Of a DNA stretch of 45,582 nt, positions 37,236-45,491 are shown piece after piece. The first letter of the stretch is position 1, and every line of letters begins with the position of its first letter. The translations under genes and the position numbers were made by a program. The stretch is from Bordetella parapertussis. GTDB lineage: Bacteria > Pseudomonadota > Gammaproteobacteria > Burkholderiales > Burkholderiaceae_B. The DNA is taken from positions 1 to 45,582 of the forward strand of contig CAMCYB010000011.1 in assembly GCA_945883615.1 (NCBI GenBank), given 5' to 3'. The notes under the pieces are model-generated. The model ran no database searches, had not been told where the DNA came from, and saw only the letters and a program-made list of their open reading frames with translations.

Positions 37236-38396
37236 TTAAAGAGAGGCGCGAACGGGTAACCTTAATAGGTCAACCACTTGGTTCGCACGCTTAACCGCTT
37301 GTTCAAAGCTTTGATCGACCACATTAATATGCCCCATTTTTCGACCGATACGGGCTTCTCTTTTACCGTAAAGGTGTAACAAGACATTGGGTAAAGCTAA
37401 GACAGTTGACCAGTCAGGCTCAACCCGCTCTGAGGTGCCTGTGGGGTACCAGACATCACCTAAAATATTAAGCATGACACAGGGCACTAGCAACTCTGTC
37501 GAACCGAGCGGCAAACCTGCCATGGCGCGCACTTGTTGCTCGAACTGACTGGTAACGCAAGCATTTTGCGTATAGTGCCCGCTATTATGTGGTCGCGGGG
37601 CGATCTCATTCACAATCACTTCACCGTTAGCCAACACAAAAAACTCAACACACAAGACACCGTGATAACCCAAGCTGTCTGCAATGGTTAATGCCGAATG
37701 AATCGCACGTTCATAAACCAGCGATTTTTCGCCACTGATGTGTGACACTGCCAAAATGCCATGATGATGAATATTTCGAGCGGGGGGGAACACCCTGCTC
37801 TGGCCATCACGACCTCGGGCAAGCACCACTGATATCTCTTGAACAAAGGGCACCATACCCTCTAGAACAGCCGCCACGCCGCCTAAATCATGAGTGAAAG
37901 CCTGTTTGGCCTGGGCCAGGTTTGCGACGCGCACCTGACCTTTGCCGTCGTAACCGAAACGCGATGCCTTCAAAATGCCAGGAAATAATTCAGCAGGGGC
38001 CTGTTCTAAGTCTTGTTGAGCGTTCAAGGCGATGTGTGGCGCAACTTGCACCCCAAGGCTTTGAATAAAAGTCTTTTCAATGACACGGTCTTGTGCAACT
38101 TCAACTGCACGCGCGCTTGGGGCGACATAGGCACGACGTGCCAAGATCGCTAAACTTTTAGCGGGCACATTTTCAAACTCGGTCGTGACCGCGTGGCATT
38201 TTTCAGACAAAGCAGCGAGTGCTTGCGTATCATCATAAGCCGCGCACAAGTGCTGATCAGCCACGTTGGCTGCTGGGCCTTCGACATCAGGGTCAAGCAC
38301 CATCACGCGATAACCCAATGCTTGAGCTGCATGACAAAACATACGGCCTAACTGACCGCCACCCAACAACCCCAACCACTGACCCGGAGCAATCAA
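37236..38396 (-). CDS. purK: 5-(carboxyamino)imidazole ribonucleotide synthase
   Basis: PurK carboxylates AIR to N5-CAIR using ATP and bicarbonate, working with PurE in purine synthesis. The 386-residue ATP-grasp protein begins with PGQWLGLLGGGQLGRMFCHAAQALGYRVMVLDPD. ATP-grasp elements GILKASRFGYDGKGQVRV, FVQEISVVLARGRDG, EFFVLANGEVIVNEIAPRPHNSGHYTQNAC and LYGKREARIGRKMGHIN follow. The start is TTG 38396, which overlaps the purE TGA (TTGA), so translational coupling is likely. Confidence 0.96.
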   Translation of the reverse strand: MIAPGQWLGLLGGGQLGRMFCHAAQALGYRVMVLDPDVEGPAANVADQHLCAAYDDTQALAALSEKCHAVTTEFENVPAKSLAILARRAYVAPSARAVEVAQDRVIEKTFIQSLGVQVAPHIALNAQQDLEQAPAELFPGILKASRFGYDGKGQVRVANLAQAKQAFTHDLGGVAAVLEGMVPFVQEISVVLARGRDGQSRVFPPARNIHHHGILAVSHISGEKSLVYERAIHSALTIADSLGYHGVLCVEFFVLANGEVIVNEIAPRPHNSGHYTQNACVTSQFEQQVRAMAGLPLGSTELLVPCVMLNILGDVWYPTGTSERVEPDWSTVLALPNVLLHLYGKREARIGRKMGHINVVDQSFEQAVKRANQVVDLLRLPVRASL

Positions 38397-38926
38397 GTGG
38401 GCACCCGCATCGCGCGAGCGGCATCGGTTTGCTGCTGCCTAAATGAAGCTAATTTGGTTGCAAGCGTCATATCAGTGGTCGCTAAATTGGCAATAACATG
38501 CAAGGCTGCATTGGCTGCGCCCGATTCACCAATCGCAAAGGTGGCCACGGGCACGCCTCGAGGCATTTGCACAATTGATAACAAAGAGTCTTCGCCACGC
38601 AAGTAACGCGATGCAACGGGCACGCCAAATATGGGTACGGCCGTTAATGCGGCTAACATGCCGGGCAAATGGGCTGCGCCCCCTGCGCCAGCAATAATTG
38701 CCCGCAAACCTTGGTGCGTTGCCCAAGCGCCGTATTCAGCCATGTCGTGGGGCATACGATGGGCTGACACAACACGAAGGTCATATGGCACGTCGAAGGC
38801 TTTTAATAAATCGACTGCATGCTGCATGGTTTCCCAGTCGCTGACTGAACCCATCACCACACCGACTTGGGCGTTGTCGTTGAAAGCAAGGGTTTCTATT
38901 TGCGTATGGTTTGCAGATGCGGTCAT
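38393..38926 (-). CDS. purE: N5-carboxyaminoimidazole ribonucleotide mutase
   Basis: PurE shifts the carboxyl group of N5-CAIR to give CAIR. The 177 residues from ATG 38926 show VGVVMGSVSDWETM, RVVSAHRMPHDMAEY, AGAGGAAHLPGMLAALTAVPIFGVPV and SIVQMPRGVPVATFAIG, all catalytic-site segments of class I PurE. The open frame extends far upstream into purC but without family resemblance, so the internal ATG is chosen. The N-terminal 20 residues (TASANHTQIETLAFND) are an extension before the usual start of the fold. It lies between purC (31-base gap) and purK (4-base overlap). Confidence 0.96.
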   Translation of the reverse strand: MTASANHTQIETLAFNDNAQVGVVMGSVSDWETMQHAVDLLKAFDVPYDLRVVSAHRMPHDMAEYGAWATHQGLRAIIAGAGGAAHLPGMLAALTAVPIFGVPVASRYLRGEDSLLSIVQMPRGVPVATFAIGESGAANAALHVIANLATTDMTLATKLASFRQQQTDAARAMRVPT

Positions 38927-38957
38927 AGGTATTTTTCCAGAAAAAACAAAAACAATC

Positions 38958-39848
38958 TTATGTCGATGCAGCAGTAAGTAGGGTGCAGGCTTCGCGATAC
39001 TTTGTTGCGGTTCTGTCAATAATGTCTTGTGGCAAGCGCGGTGCAGGGTGGGTTTTAGGCCAAGGCTGGGTTTCAAGCCAATCACGCACAAACTGCTTGT
39101 CGTAGGATGGGGGGCTGATACCTTCATGCCATTGGTTAGCAGGCCAAAAACGTGACGAGTCGGGCGTGAGCACTTCGTCCATCAAATGAAGGGTACCTTG
39201 GGCATCAAGACCAAACTCAAATTTTGTGTCAGCGATAATGATGCCACGCTCAGCCGCGAAGGATGATGCCTCTTGATAGAGCGCTAAAGTAATTTGACGA
39301 ATTTGCTCTGCAAGCTTTAAACCGATTGCGTTAATCACATATTCAAAATCAACGTTTTCATCATGTGCACCCATTTCAGCTTTGGCTGCTGGGGTGAATA
39401 TAGGCTCGGGTAGTTTGCTGGCTTGCTTTAAACCGATTGGTAACGGTAAACCGCAAACTTGCCCCGTTGCTTGATAGTCTTTCCACCCTGAACCGATGAG
39501 GTAACCGCGTGCCACGGCCTCAACCATAATAGGTTTTAAGCGCTTAACCACCATCGCTCGGCCACGAACTTGTTCGCGCTCGTTTGGCGCAACAACTGCT
39601 TCGGGATCAATGCCTGTGGCATGATTGGGCACGACATGACTTAACTTTTTAAGCCAAAATTCTGTCAGCGCCGTTAACACTGTACCTTTACCAGGAATAG
39701 GGTCATCAAGAATGACGTCAAAAGCAGACAGTCGGTCTGAAGCCACGATCAGTAACTGATCGTCACCCACGGCATACATGTCACGCACTTTACCGCGCGC
39801 TAAAAGCGGTAAAGAGTGAATCGTTGATTGATGAATCACACTCACGGT
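38958..39848 (-). CDS. purC: Phosphoribosylaminoimidazole-succinocarboxamide synthase
   Basis: PurC joins CAIR with aspartate to make SAICAR. Characteristic segments are [76 protein letters not shown] and [14 protein letters not shown]. The start is uncertain. GTG 39848 gives 296 residues, has CAGG about seven bases upstream and leaves 13 bases after the fba stop. An ATG at 39896 would overlap fba by 35 bases and add residues unlike the family. The gene continues the fba-purC-purE-purK-sua5 order. Confidence 0.93.
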   Translation of the reverse strand, partial: TVSVIHQSTIHSLPLLARGKVRDMYAVGDDQLLIVASDRLSAFDVILDDPIPGKGTVLTALTEFWLKKLSHVVPNHATGIDPEAVVAPNEREQVRGRAMVVKRLKPIMVEAVARGYLIGSGWKDYQATGQVCGLPLPIGLKQASKLPEPIFTPAAKAEMGAHDENVDFEYVINAIGLKLAEQIRQITLALYQEASSFAAERGIIIADTKFEFGLDAQGTLHLMDEVLTPDSSRFWPANQWHEGISPPSYDKQFVRDWLETQPWPKTHPAPRLPQDIIDRTATKYREACTLLTAAST

Positions 39849-39861
39849 TTGGCCTGAGTCT

Positions 39862-40926
39862 TTATTTAATGACTTGTGCCAAACGATCAGCAGCATAATC
39901 AGTCGCCATCACAGTCAAAGGTTTGACTTTAATTTTGCTGGCATGACCCGCCGTACCAAATTGTTCATAGCGGGCAATACAAATAGCTTTAGCCGCTTCA
40001 CGTGCGGGTTTAAGGTATTCACGGGGGTCAAATTTGCCGGGGTTTTCTGCGAAGAATCGGCGTATCGCACCGGTCATCGCCAGACGAATGTCAGTGTCAA
40101 TATTGATTTTACGAACGCCAAATTTTATGGCTTCTTGAATTTCTTCAACGGGTACGCCGTAGGTTTCTTTCATATCGCCACCAAATTGGCGAATTTCAGC
40201 CAAAAGCTCTTGTGGCACGCTTGAACTGCCATGCATCACCAAGTGCGTATTGGGTAAGCGGGCATGAATTTCTTTGATGCGTGAAATTGATAAAATGTCG
40301 CCGGTGGGTTTGCGACTAAATTTATAAGCACCATGACTCGTACCGATAGCAATGGCCAAGGCATCAAGCTGTGTGCGGCGCACGAAGTCGGCGGCTTGCT
40401 CGGGGTCGGTCAGCAGTTGGTCCATGGTGAGTTTGCCATCAGCGCCATGACCGTCTTCTTTGTCGCCTTCCATGGTTTCAAGTGAACCTAAACAACCTAA
40501 TTCACCCTCAACAGTAATGCCCAACTTATGAGCCATAGTGACAACTTCAGTCGTGACCTGCACGTTGTAATCGTAATCAGCGATGGTCTTACCATCTTCT
40601 TTTAAAGAGCCGTCCATCATGACGCTTGAAAACCCAAGATCAATAGCACCTTGACAAATTTTAGGTGACTGACCGTGGTCTTGGTGCATGACGACGGGAA
40701 TGTGTGGGTATGACTCAACAGCGGCTTGAATCAAGTACTTCAAAAACCCTTCACCTGCATACTTGCGTGCACCAGCTGAAGCCTGCATGATGACTGGGCT
40801 GTCAGTTTGATGAGCGGCTTCCATGATGGCCTGCACCTGCTCAAGGTTATTTACGTTGAACGCGGGAATGCCATAACCGTTTTCAGCCGCATGATCGAGC
40901 AACTGACGCATTGAAACGATAGCCAT
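39862..40926 (-). CDS. fba: Class II fructose-1,6-bisphosphate aldolase
   Basis: A zinc-dependent aldolase of glycolysis and gluconeogenesis. The 354 residues show [32 protein letters not shown] with the first zinc and catalytic residues, and [23 protein letters not shown] and [13 protein letters not shown] supply further zinc ligands, and [19 protein letters not shown] binds phosphate. It matches the CbbA-type branch common in betaproteobacteria. AAGGA lies about nine bases before the ATG at 40926. It heads the purine run, and an AT-rich dyad lies 42 bases upstream. Confidence 0.97.
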   Translation of the reverse strand: MAIVSMRQLLDHAAENGYGIPAFNVNNLEQVQAIMEAAHQTDSPVIMQASAGARKYAGEGFLKYLIQAAVESYPHIPVVMHQDHGQSPKICQGAIDLGFSSVMMDGSLKEDGKTIADYDYNVQVTTEVVTMAHKLGITVEGELGCLGSLETMEGDKEDGHGADGKLTMDQLLTDPEQAADFVRRTQLDALAIAIGTSHGAYKFSRKPTGDILSISRIKEIHARLPNTHLVMHGSSSVPQELLAEIRQFGGDMKETYGVPVEEIQEAIKFGVRKINIDTDIRLAMTGAIRRFFAENPGKFDPREYLKPAREAAKAICIARYEQFGTAGHASKIKVKPLTVMATDYAADRLAQVIK

Positions 40927-40967
40927 TGTTAAAGTCCTTGTGACAAATGAGGGGTTAGCCGAATTGA

Positions 40968-40990
40968 GTAAAATGAATTTTCTATTTTAC
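40968..40990. promoter_or_regulatory. AT-rich dyad upstream of fba
   Basis: GTAAAAT (40968-40974) and ATTTTAC (40984-40990) form a perfect 7-bp inverted repeat with a 9-base spacer. It sits in the 98-base region between fba and the divergent methyltransferase gene. It overlaps TAAAAT-like -10 boxes on either strand, so it may simply be promoter sequence or a binding site. Confidence 0.4.
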
Positions 40991-41024
40991 GGTAGAACGG
41001 CATTAATCTGCCTGCCCACATCCC

Positions 41025-42185
41025 TTGAATCAATCTTCGAACCCTAAAAACCCGCCTAATATGCCTTTTTTAAACTGGCAATCAGGCGATCTCGCGCTTT
41101 CTACCCTTTGGCAAAGTCAAGCGGGCTGGGTTCCACCCAAAAAAAATATAGAAGTTGACGACACCATATCGGCTGATAGCGCTTATCGTTTAGCCAGCGA
41201 AGGGCAAGGGCTCATTTGGCGTGGTGATTTTCAAAACGCCAAACAATTGCTTCAGGCTCTAAAACGCAGATTGACGCAGCGACCGGCTATTAGCAACGAT
41301 TTACCCCTACCTGAACGTTTTCATCGCATTCGCTTAGCTCGAGCTCAGGCTGCTCGCACGCTGGGGCAGCTAATCATTTTTGTTGAGCCAGGCTACCAGT
41401 TAACGCTTAGACGCGCACCGATCATTGATGAGGCGTGCAAAGCCGCCTACGATTTAGCCGACCAGTCGTTTGCACTACCTTTAACTGAACTTATTGGCGT
41501 ATTAAGTGCTTATCAATGGCAAAAACAGGGGGTACCGGTTGAGTCACTGAGTGCCCATATTTTTCCTCAACACGGGGTATTTACGCCTACACGGCAAGAA
41601 TATTTGACTCTTATTAACAATGCCGCCTTACCCATGCCATGCCTCAAAGCGTTTGATATTGGCACAGGTACGGGGGTTATTGCTGCGTTATTGGTAAAAA
41701 AAGGGGCTACACACGTTGTGGCAACCGACTTAAGCCCTCGCGCCTTGGCCTGCGCACAACGTAATATTCAACATTTAGGCCTGCAAGACTGTGTGAGTTT
41801 TGCAAACGTTGATTTATTCCCGCCAGATCAGGCAGATTTGATTGTATGCAACCCGCCTTGGTTACCGGGCAAAGTACATTCGGCCCTTGACAGCGCAATA
41901 TACGACCCAGACAGTGCCATGCTCAAGGGGTTTATAGCCGGTGTTGGATCACACTTAAATGCTAACGGTCAGGCTTGGTTGGTTTTGTCAGACTTAGCTG
42001 AACACCTTAAGCTTCGTTCACGAGACATGCTTTTAAGCTGGTTTCAAGCCGCCGGCTTAACAGTCATTGAAAAGCACGACCTGCGCCCCACTCACGGCAA
42101 GGCGCAAGACACCACTGATGCACTGCACGCAGAGCGGGCACTTGAAGTCACGTCGCTTTGGCGGCTTTCGGCCGAAAAGCTTTAA
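41025..42185 (+). CDS. SAM-dependent methyltransferase with NPPW motif
   Basis: The 386 residues have a divergent N-terminal region and a Rossmann methyltransferase domain. The SAM motif is AFDIGTGTGVIAALLVKKGATHVVATDLSPRALACAQRN. The catalytic-type motif VCNPPWLPG is of the N6-adenine or glutamine-methylating kind seen in RlmG, RsmC and PrmC relatives. The target cannot be decided; rRNA guanine or a protein glutamine are both possible. The apparent start is TTG 41025 without a clear ribosome-binding site. ATG 41061 is an alternative that removes 12 residues. The 3' end overlaps convergent mog by 38 bases. It is divergent from fba. Confidence 0.85.
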   Translation: MNQSSNPKNPPNMPFLNWQSGDLALSTLWQSQAGWVPPKKNIEVDDTISADSAYRLASEGQGLIWRGDFQNAKQLLQALKRRLTQRPAISNDLPLPERFHRIRLARAQAARTLGQLIIFVEPGYQLTLRRAPIIDEACKAAYDLADQSFALPLTELIGVLSAYQWQKQGVPVESLSAHIFPQHGVFTPTRQEYLTLINNAALPMPCLKAFDIGTGTGVIAALLVKKGATHVVATDLSPRALACAQRNIQHLGLQDCVSFANVDLFPPDQADLIVCNPPWLPGKVHSALDSAIYDPDSAMLKGFIAGVGSHLNANGQAWLVLSDLAEHLKLRSRDMLLSWFQAAGLTVIEKHDLRPTHGKAQDTTDALHAERALEVTSLWRLSAEKL

Positions 42186-42768
42186 CCACTTGCGGGTCAG
42201 TTTCTATAAAAGGGCCACCAATTAAATCAATGCAGTACGGTACCGCTGCAAAGATGCCTGGCACTAAGATTTCGCCTGCATCACTACGCAAGCCCTCAAG
42301 CGTTTGTGCGATCGCTTTTGGTTGACCGGGCAAATTCATAACCAAGGCAGCGTGATCGTGGGTCTCACGTAAGACAGCCGTTTGCCTTGACAAAATGGCT
42401 GTGGGTACAAATTTGAGGCTGATTTGTCGCATTTGCTCGCCAAACCCTGGCATTTCACGAGTAGCAGCTGCTCGGGTTGCCTCAGGCGTCACATCGCGCC
42501 TTGAAGGCCCCGTGCCGCCAGTGGTTAGCACCAAGTCACAGTGTTGCACATCGACCAACTCAATTATAGTGGCAGTGATGGTGGCTTGATCGTCAGCGAT
42601 GAGCTTTTCAAGCAAAACATAAGATGAGGTTAATGCCCGCGCGAGCCAATCTTTTAGGGCTGGCAGACCAAGGTCTGCGTAAACGCCCGCTGATGCTCGG
42701 TCAGAAATCGAAATGAGACCGACTTTAAGCGCTCGTGAAACGGGCAAAACAGATGCGACTGTGTTCAT
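42148..42768 (-). CDS. mog: Molybdopterin adenylyltransferase (Mog/MoaB family)
   Basis: The protein adenylates molybdopterin before molybdate insertion. The 206 residues show VGLISISDRASAGVYADLG, the MPT-binding signature CDLVLTTGGTGPSRRDVTPEATRA and NLPGQPKAIAQTLEGL. These features fit Mog better than MoaB, including the insertion before the C-terminal FAAVPYCIDLIGGP. No other molybdenum-cofactor gene is nearby. ATG 42768 begins just after the AT-rich region shared with the divergent DUF3141 gene. Confidence 0.92.
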   Translation of the reverse strand: MNTVASVLPVSRALKVGLISISDRASAGVYADLGLPALKDWLARALTSSYVLLEKLIADDQATITATIIELVDVQHCDLVLTTGGTGPSRRDVTPEATRAAATREMPGFGEQMRQISLKFVPTAILSRQTAVLRETHDHAALVMNLPGQPKAIAQTLEGLRSDAGEILVPGIFAAVPYCIDLIGGPFIETDPQVVKAFRPKAAKAT

Positions 42769-42912
42769 CTTTGACTTTTAAAAAATAAAATAAAATTAGT
42801 TTAGTTAAATCAAGTTTAGTTTAATGATGATCTCGTGCATGCTAAGCCTGATGAACAATCATTGATTACATTAAAATAATAGCTTAATGTTTTAATTATA
42901 TGCCCTGTTTTT

Positions 42913-42940
42913 GGTGAAACTTGAGATGATATGTTTCACC
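42913..42940. promoter_or_regulatory. Perfect 8-bp inverted repeat upstream of the DUF3141 gene
   Basis: GGTGAAAC (42913-42920) and GTTTCACC (42933-42940) are exact reverse complements with a 12-base spacer. It lies about 95 bases before the chosen start and is not followed by a T-run, so an operator is more likely than a terminator. The region 42769-43034 otherwise has no gene and is very AT-rich. It holds direct repeats of AGTTTAGTT at 42798-42806 and 42813-42821. Confidence 0.5.
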
Positions 42941-42965
42941 GATCGCTCAGTGTTAATGTGAAATA

Positions 42966-42996
42966 TGTTGCATTGCAACAATTAATCGTGTGTAAT
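42966..42996 (+). promoter_or_regulatory. Candidate promoter overlapped by a perfect palindrome
   Basis: TGTTGCATTGCAACA (42966-42980) is a perfect 15-base palindrome (7-bp arms around T). It contains TTGCAT (42968-42973), which with TGTAAT (42991-42996) at 17-base spacing makes a sigma70-like promoter. A protein bound to the palindrome would cover the -35 box, which suggests repression. TGC/GCA-rich sites are reported for PhaR regulators of polyhydroxyalkanoate genes. That link is an inference, strengthened only by the PHA-synthase-like gene downstream. Confidence 0.5.
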
Positions 42997-43034
42997 CGTT
43001 AAATCGAAATCAAAACTTGCAAAGTGAGCCTACT

Positions 43035-45491
43035 GTGGAAAAAACAAAAAATTTACACCCTGTGCCGCTTATGCACCCCGCATTAGAATCAGCGAGTGAA
43101 TACATGGTTGACGCTTGGCAGCGTAACGTGTTGTACACAGACGTCATGCGTCAGCGCGGTAATCAATACCAGCGACATATGGCTAAAAAAGCACCCAATG
43201 TGTTGAGCATGAAGGCTGAGTTGATCATAGATGGGCGCACCCTTGGGCACCCGGTCAACTATATGCTGACCCTGATCACCCCCCCCAAAGACATGCCTAT
43301 CGACCCTATCAAACGACCTTTCGTAGCGGTTGACCCACGTGCTGGCCACGGCCCTGGCATCGCCGGCTTTAAGCCTGAAAGTGAAATTGGTGTTGCCGTC
43401 GCAGCCGGTCACCCCTGTTATTTTATTGGTTTCCTGCCGCAACCTGAGCCCGAGCAAACTGTTGAAGACGTTGCTATAGCTGAAACCGTATTTTTAGAAG
43501 AAGTGATTAAAAGACACCCTGACGCTGAGGGCAAGCCTGTTGTCATCGGTAATTGTCAGGCGGGTTGGCAGATTATGATGGCTGCCGCCGCTAGACCTGA
43601 ACTTTTTGGGCCCATTATTATTGCAGGCGCCCCCCTTTCTTATTGGGCTGGCTGGCGTGGTAAAAACCCCATGCGTTACTCGGGCGGTTTAGCCGGTGGT
43701 TCTTGGCTGACCATGTTGGCCAGTGATTTGGGTGGCGGCAAATTTGATGGTGCCACGCTTGTTCAGAATTTTGAGGGTCTCAACCCGTCAAACACCTATT
43801 GGTCAAAACAGTACAACCTGTATTCAAACATCGACACCGAAGCCACGCGCTATCTTGGTTTTGAACGCTGGTGGGGTGGTCACGTTTTCTTAAATGGTAA
43901 AGAAATTCAGTACATTGTTGATAACTTATTTATTGGTAATCGTCTTTCTTCTGCTCGCTTAGTCACCCGCGATGGCGTACGCCTAGATTTGCGCAATATC
44001 AAATCACCCATTATTGTCTTTTGCTCAAAGGGTGATGACATTACCCCCCCACCTCAAGCTTTAGGATGGATCCTCGATTTATATCGAAACGATGATGAAA
44101 TTCTAGCGCATGGCCAAACCATTGTTTATGCCGTTCACGAAAGTATTGGTCACTTAGGTATTTTTGTTTCAGGTGCGATCGCCAAAAAAGAACACCGTGA
44201 ATTTACTTGTAATATTGACATGATTGACCTGTTGCCAGCCGGCATTTATGAGGCTGTGATTCGCGACAAAACACCTGATACCCCTAACGCCGAGTTAGCG
44301 TATGGCGATTATGTGATGACTTTTGAGCGCCGCCACTTGGCAGACATTGAAAAAATCGTACAGCCCAATATTGAAGATGACCGTCGCTTTGCAACAGTAT
44401 CGCTTATTTCACAAGTGAACCAAGGCCTTTACAAAAGCTTTTTACAACCTCTTGTCAAAAAGATGGTGACACCTCAAGCGACAGAATGGTTACAAAAAAC
44501 AAACCGGTTACGCTTGCCTTATGAAACCATCTCAGACAACAACCCTCTTATTGCTAGCATGGCACCTGTTGCGGTTCAAGTTAAGAATCACCGTCAGGTT
44601 GTTGCAGCTGACAACCCGTTTTTACAGCTTGAAAAGCATATCTCTAAATCAATTGAATCAACGTTAGATATCTGGGGGCAATGGCGCGATACCTTGGTTG
44701 AACAAACCTTTATGTCGGTCTATGGTTCGCCTTTAATTCAAGATCTTGCCGGCTTAGGCGCTAAAGAAGGTGCACCGCGTGAACATCCGGGCGTTTCACC
44801 CGAGCACATTGATTTTGTAAATAGACGCCGCGATGAACTTCAAAAACTTGTGAGTTGTGGCGGCATACGCGAGGCTACTATTCGCGTACTGATGTACATT
44901 TCACAAGCACAGGGTGGTGTTGACGAGCGTAGTTTTAATTTGATTCGTCGTTTACGTTCAACTGAAGAGCAACGATTAACCCTTGATGCATTTAAGCGTA
45001 TTGTGCGTGAACAAGCCATGGTGATGGTGGTTGACCCACATGGTGCCATTGAATCTTTACCTACACTGCTTGAAAGCCATAGCCCAGACGCCCTTCGTCA
45101 TGCAAAAGACTTTACTCAGCAGGTGGCCATGGCGAGTGGCACATTAAACGATGTGGGGCATGATCGATTAAAGCAGGTCATTGCTCTTTTTGACCAAGCC
45201 GCAAAAACCGCTGAACGTCGCGGCAAACAGCCCCAGATGGAATCGGTTTCACTAAGCCGTGTGGCGCCTGTAGAAGAGCAAGCAACGCAACTTGTTATAC
45301 CAGGGCTCACGCAACCAACTGAAAATGTTGTGGCGAAAGAGCCTGTCATGACAGATGCCAAACAACCCATAAATGTATTTGCAAAAGCACCTACTAAACC
45401 ACCTACTAAAGCACCTGCAAAAACACTTTCACAAACACCTAGGGAAACTCTGAAAAAGTCCCCGAATTCAGAGAACTCGGGACGCGGTTAA
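43035..45491 (+). CDS. DUF3141 protein: PHA-synthase-like alpha/beta hydrolase, C-terminus altered by IS insertion
   Basis: A large cytosolic protein whose first half resembles polyhydroxyalkanoate synthase. The nucleophile elbow is VVIGNCQAGW (Cys174 from GTG 43035), the acid segment CSKGDDITPPPQAL (Asp334/335) and the histidine segment ESIGHLGIF (His373): a Cys-Asp-His triad as in PhaC. The second half (about 400-750) is helical and unfamiliar. DUF3141 genes often precede phosphate acetyltransferase and acetate kinase, from memory, but the actual function is not established. GTG 43035 has GTGAG six bases upstream; TTG 43017 has none. The Lys/Pro/Thr-rich tail (about 775-802) is followed by some 16 residues coded by the inserted IS. 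The reading frame remains open, so the enzyme is probably intact apart from its end. Confidence 0.88.
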   Translation: MEKTKNLHPVPLMHPALESASEYMVDAWQRNVLYTDVMRQRGNQYQRHMAKKAPNVLSMKAELIIDGRTLGHPVNYMLTLITPPKDMPIDPIKRPFVAVDPRAGHGPGIAGFKPESEIGVAVAAGHPCYFIGFLPQPEPEQTVEDVAIAETVFLEEVIKRHPDAEGKPVVIGNCQAGWQIMMAAAARPELFGPIIIAGAPLSYWAGWRGKNPMRYSGGLAGGSWLTMLASDLGGGKFDGATLVQNFEGLNPSNTYWSKQYNLYSNIDTEATRYLGFERWWGGHVFLNGKEIQYIVDNLFIGNRLSSARLVTRDGVRLDLRNIKSPIIVFCSKGDDITPPPQALGWILDLYRNDDEILAHGQTIVYAVHESIGHLGIFVSGAIAKKEHREFTCNIDMIDLLPAGIYEAVIRDKTPDTPNAELAYGDYVMTFERRHLADIEKIVQPNIEDDRRFATVSLISQVNQGLYKSFLQPLVKKMVTPQATEWLQKTNRLRLPYETISDNNPLIASMAPVAVQVKNHRQVVAADNPFLQLEKHISKSIESTLDIWGQWRDTLVEQTFMSVYGSPLIQDLAGLGAKEGAPREHPGVSPEHIDFVNRRRDELQKLVSCGGIREATIRVLMYISQAQGGVDERSFNLIRRLRSTEEQRLTLDAFKRIVREQAMVMVVDPHGAIESLPTLLESHSPDALRHAKDFTQQVAMASGTLNDVGHDRLKQVIALFDQAAKTAERRGKQPQMESVSLSRVAPVEEQATQLVIPGLTQPTENVVAKEPVMTDAKQPINVFAKAPTKPPTKAPAKTLSQTPRETLKKSPNSENSGRG

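Noticed and set aside
38927..39127. N-terminal extension of PurE to an upstream ATG
   Set aside because: It lies inside purC in another frame and shows no PurE resemblance; ATG 38926 is sufficient.
43089..43457. A 122-codon minus-strand frame inside the DUF3141 gene
   Set aside because: It overlaps conserved hydrolase sequence and has no independent support.
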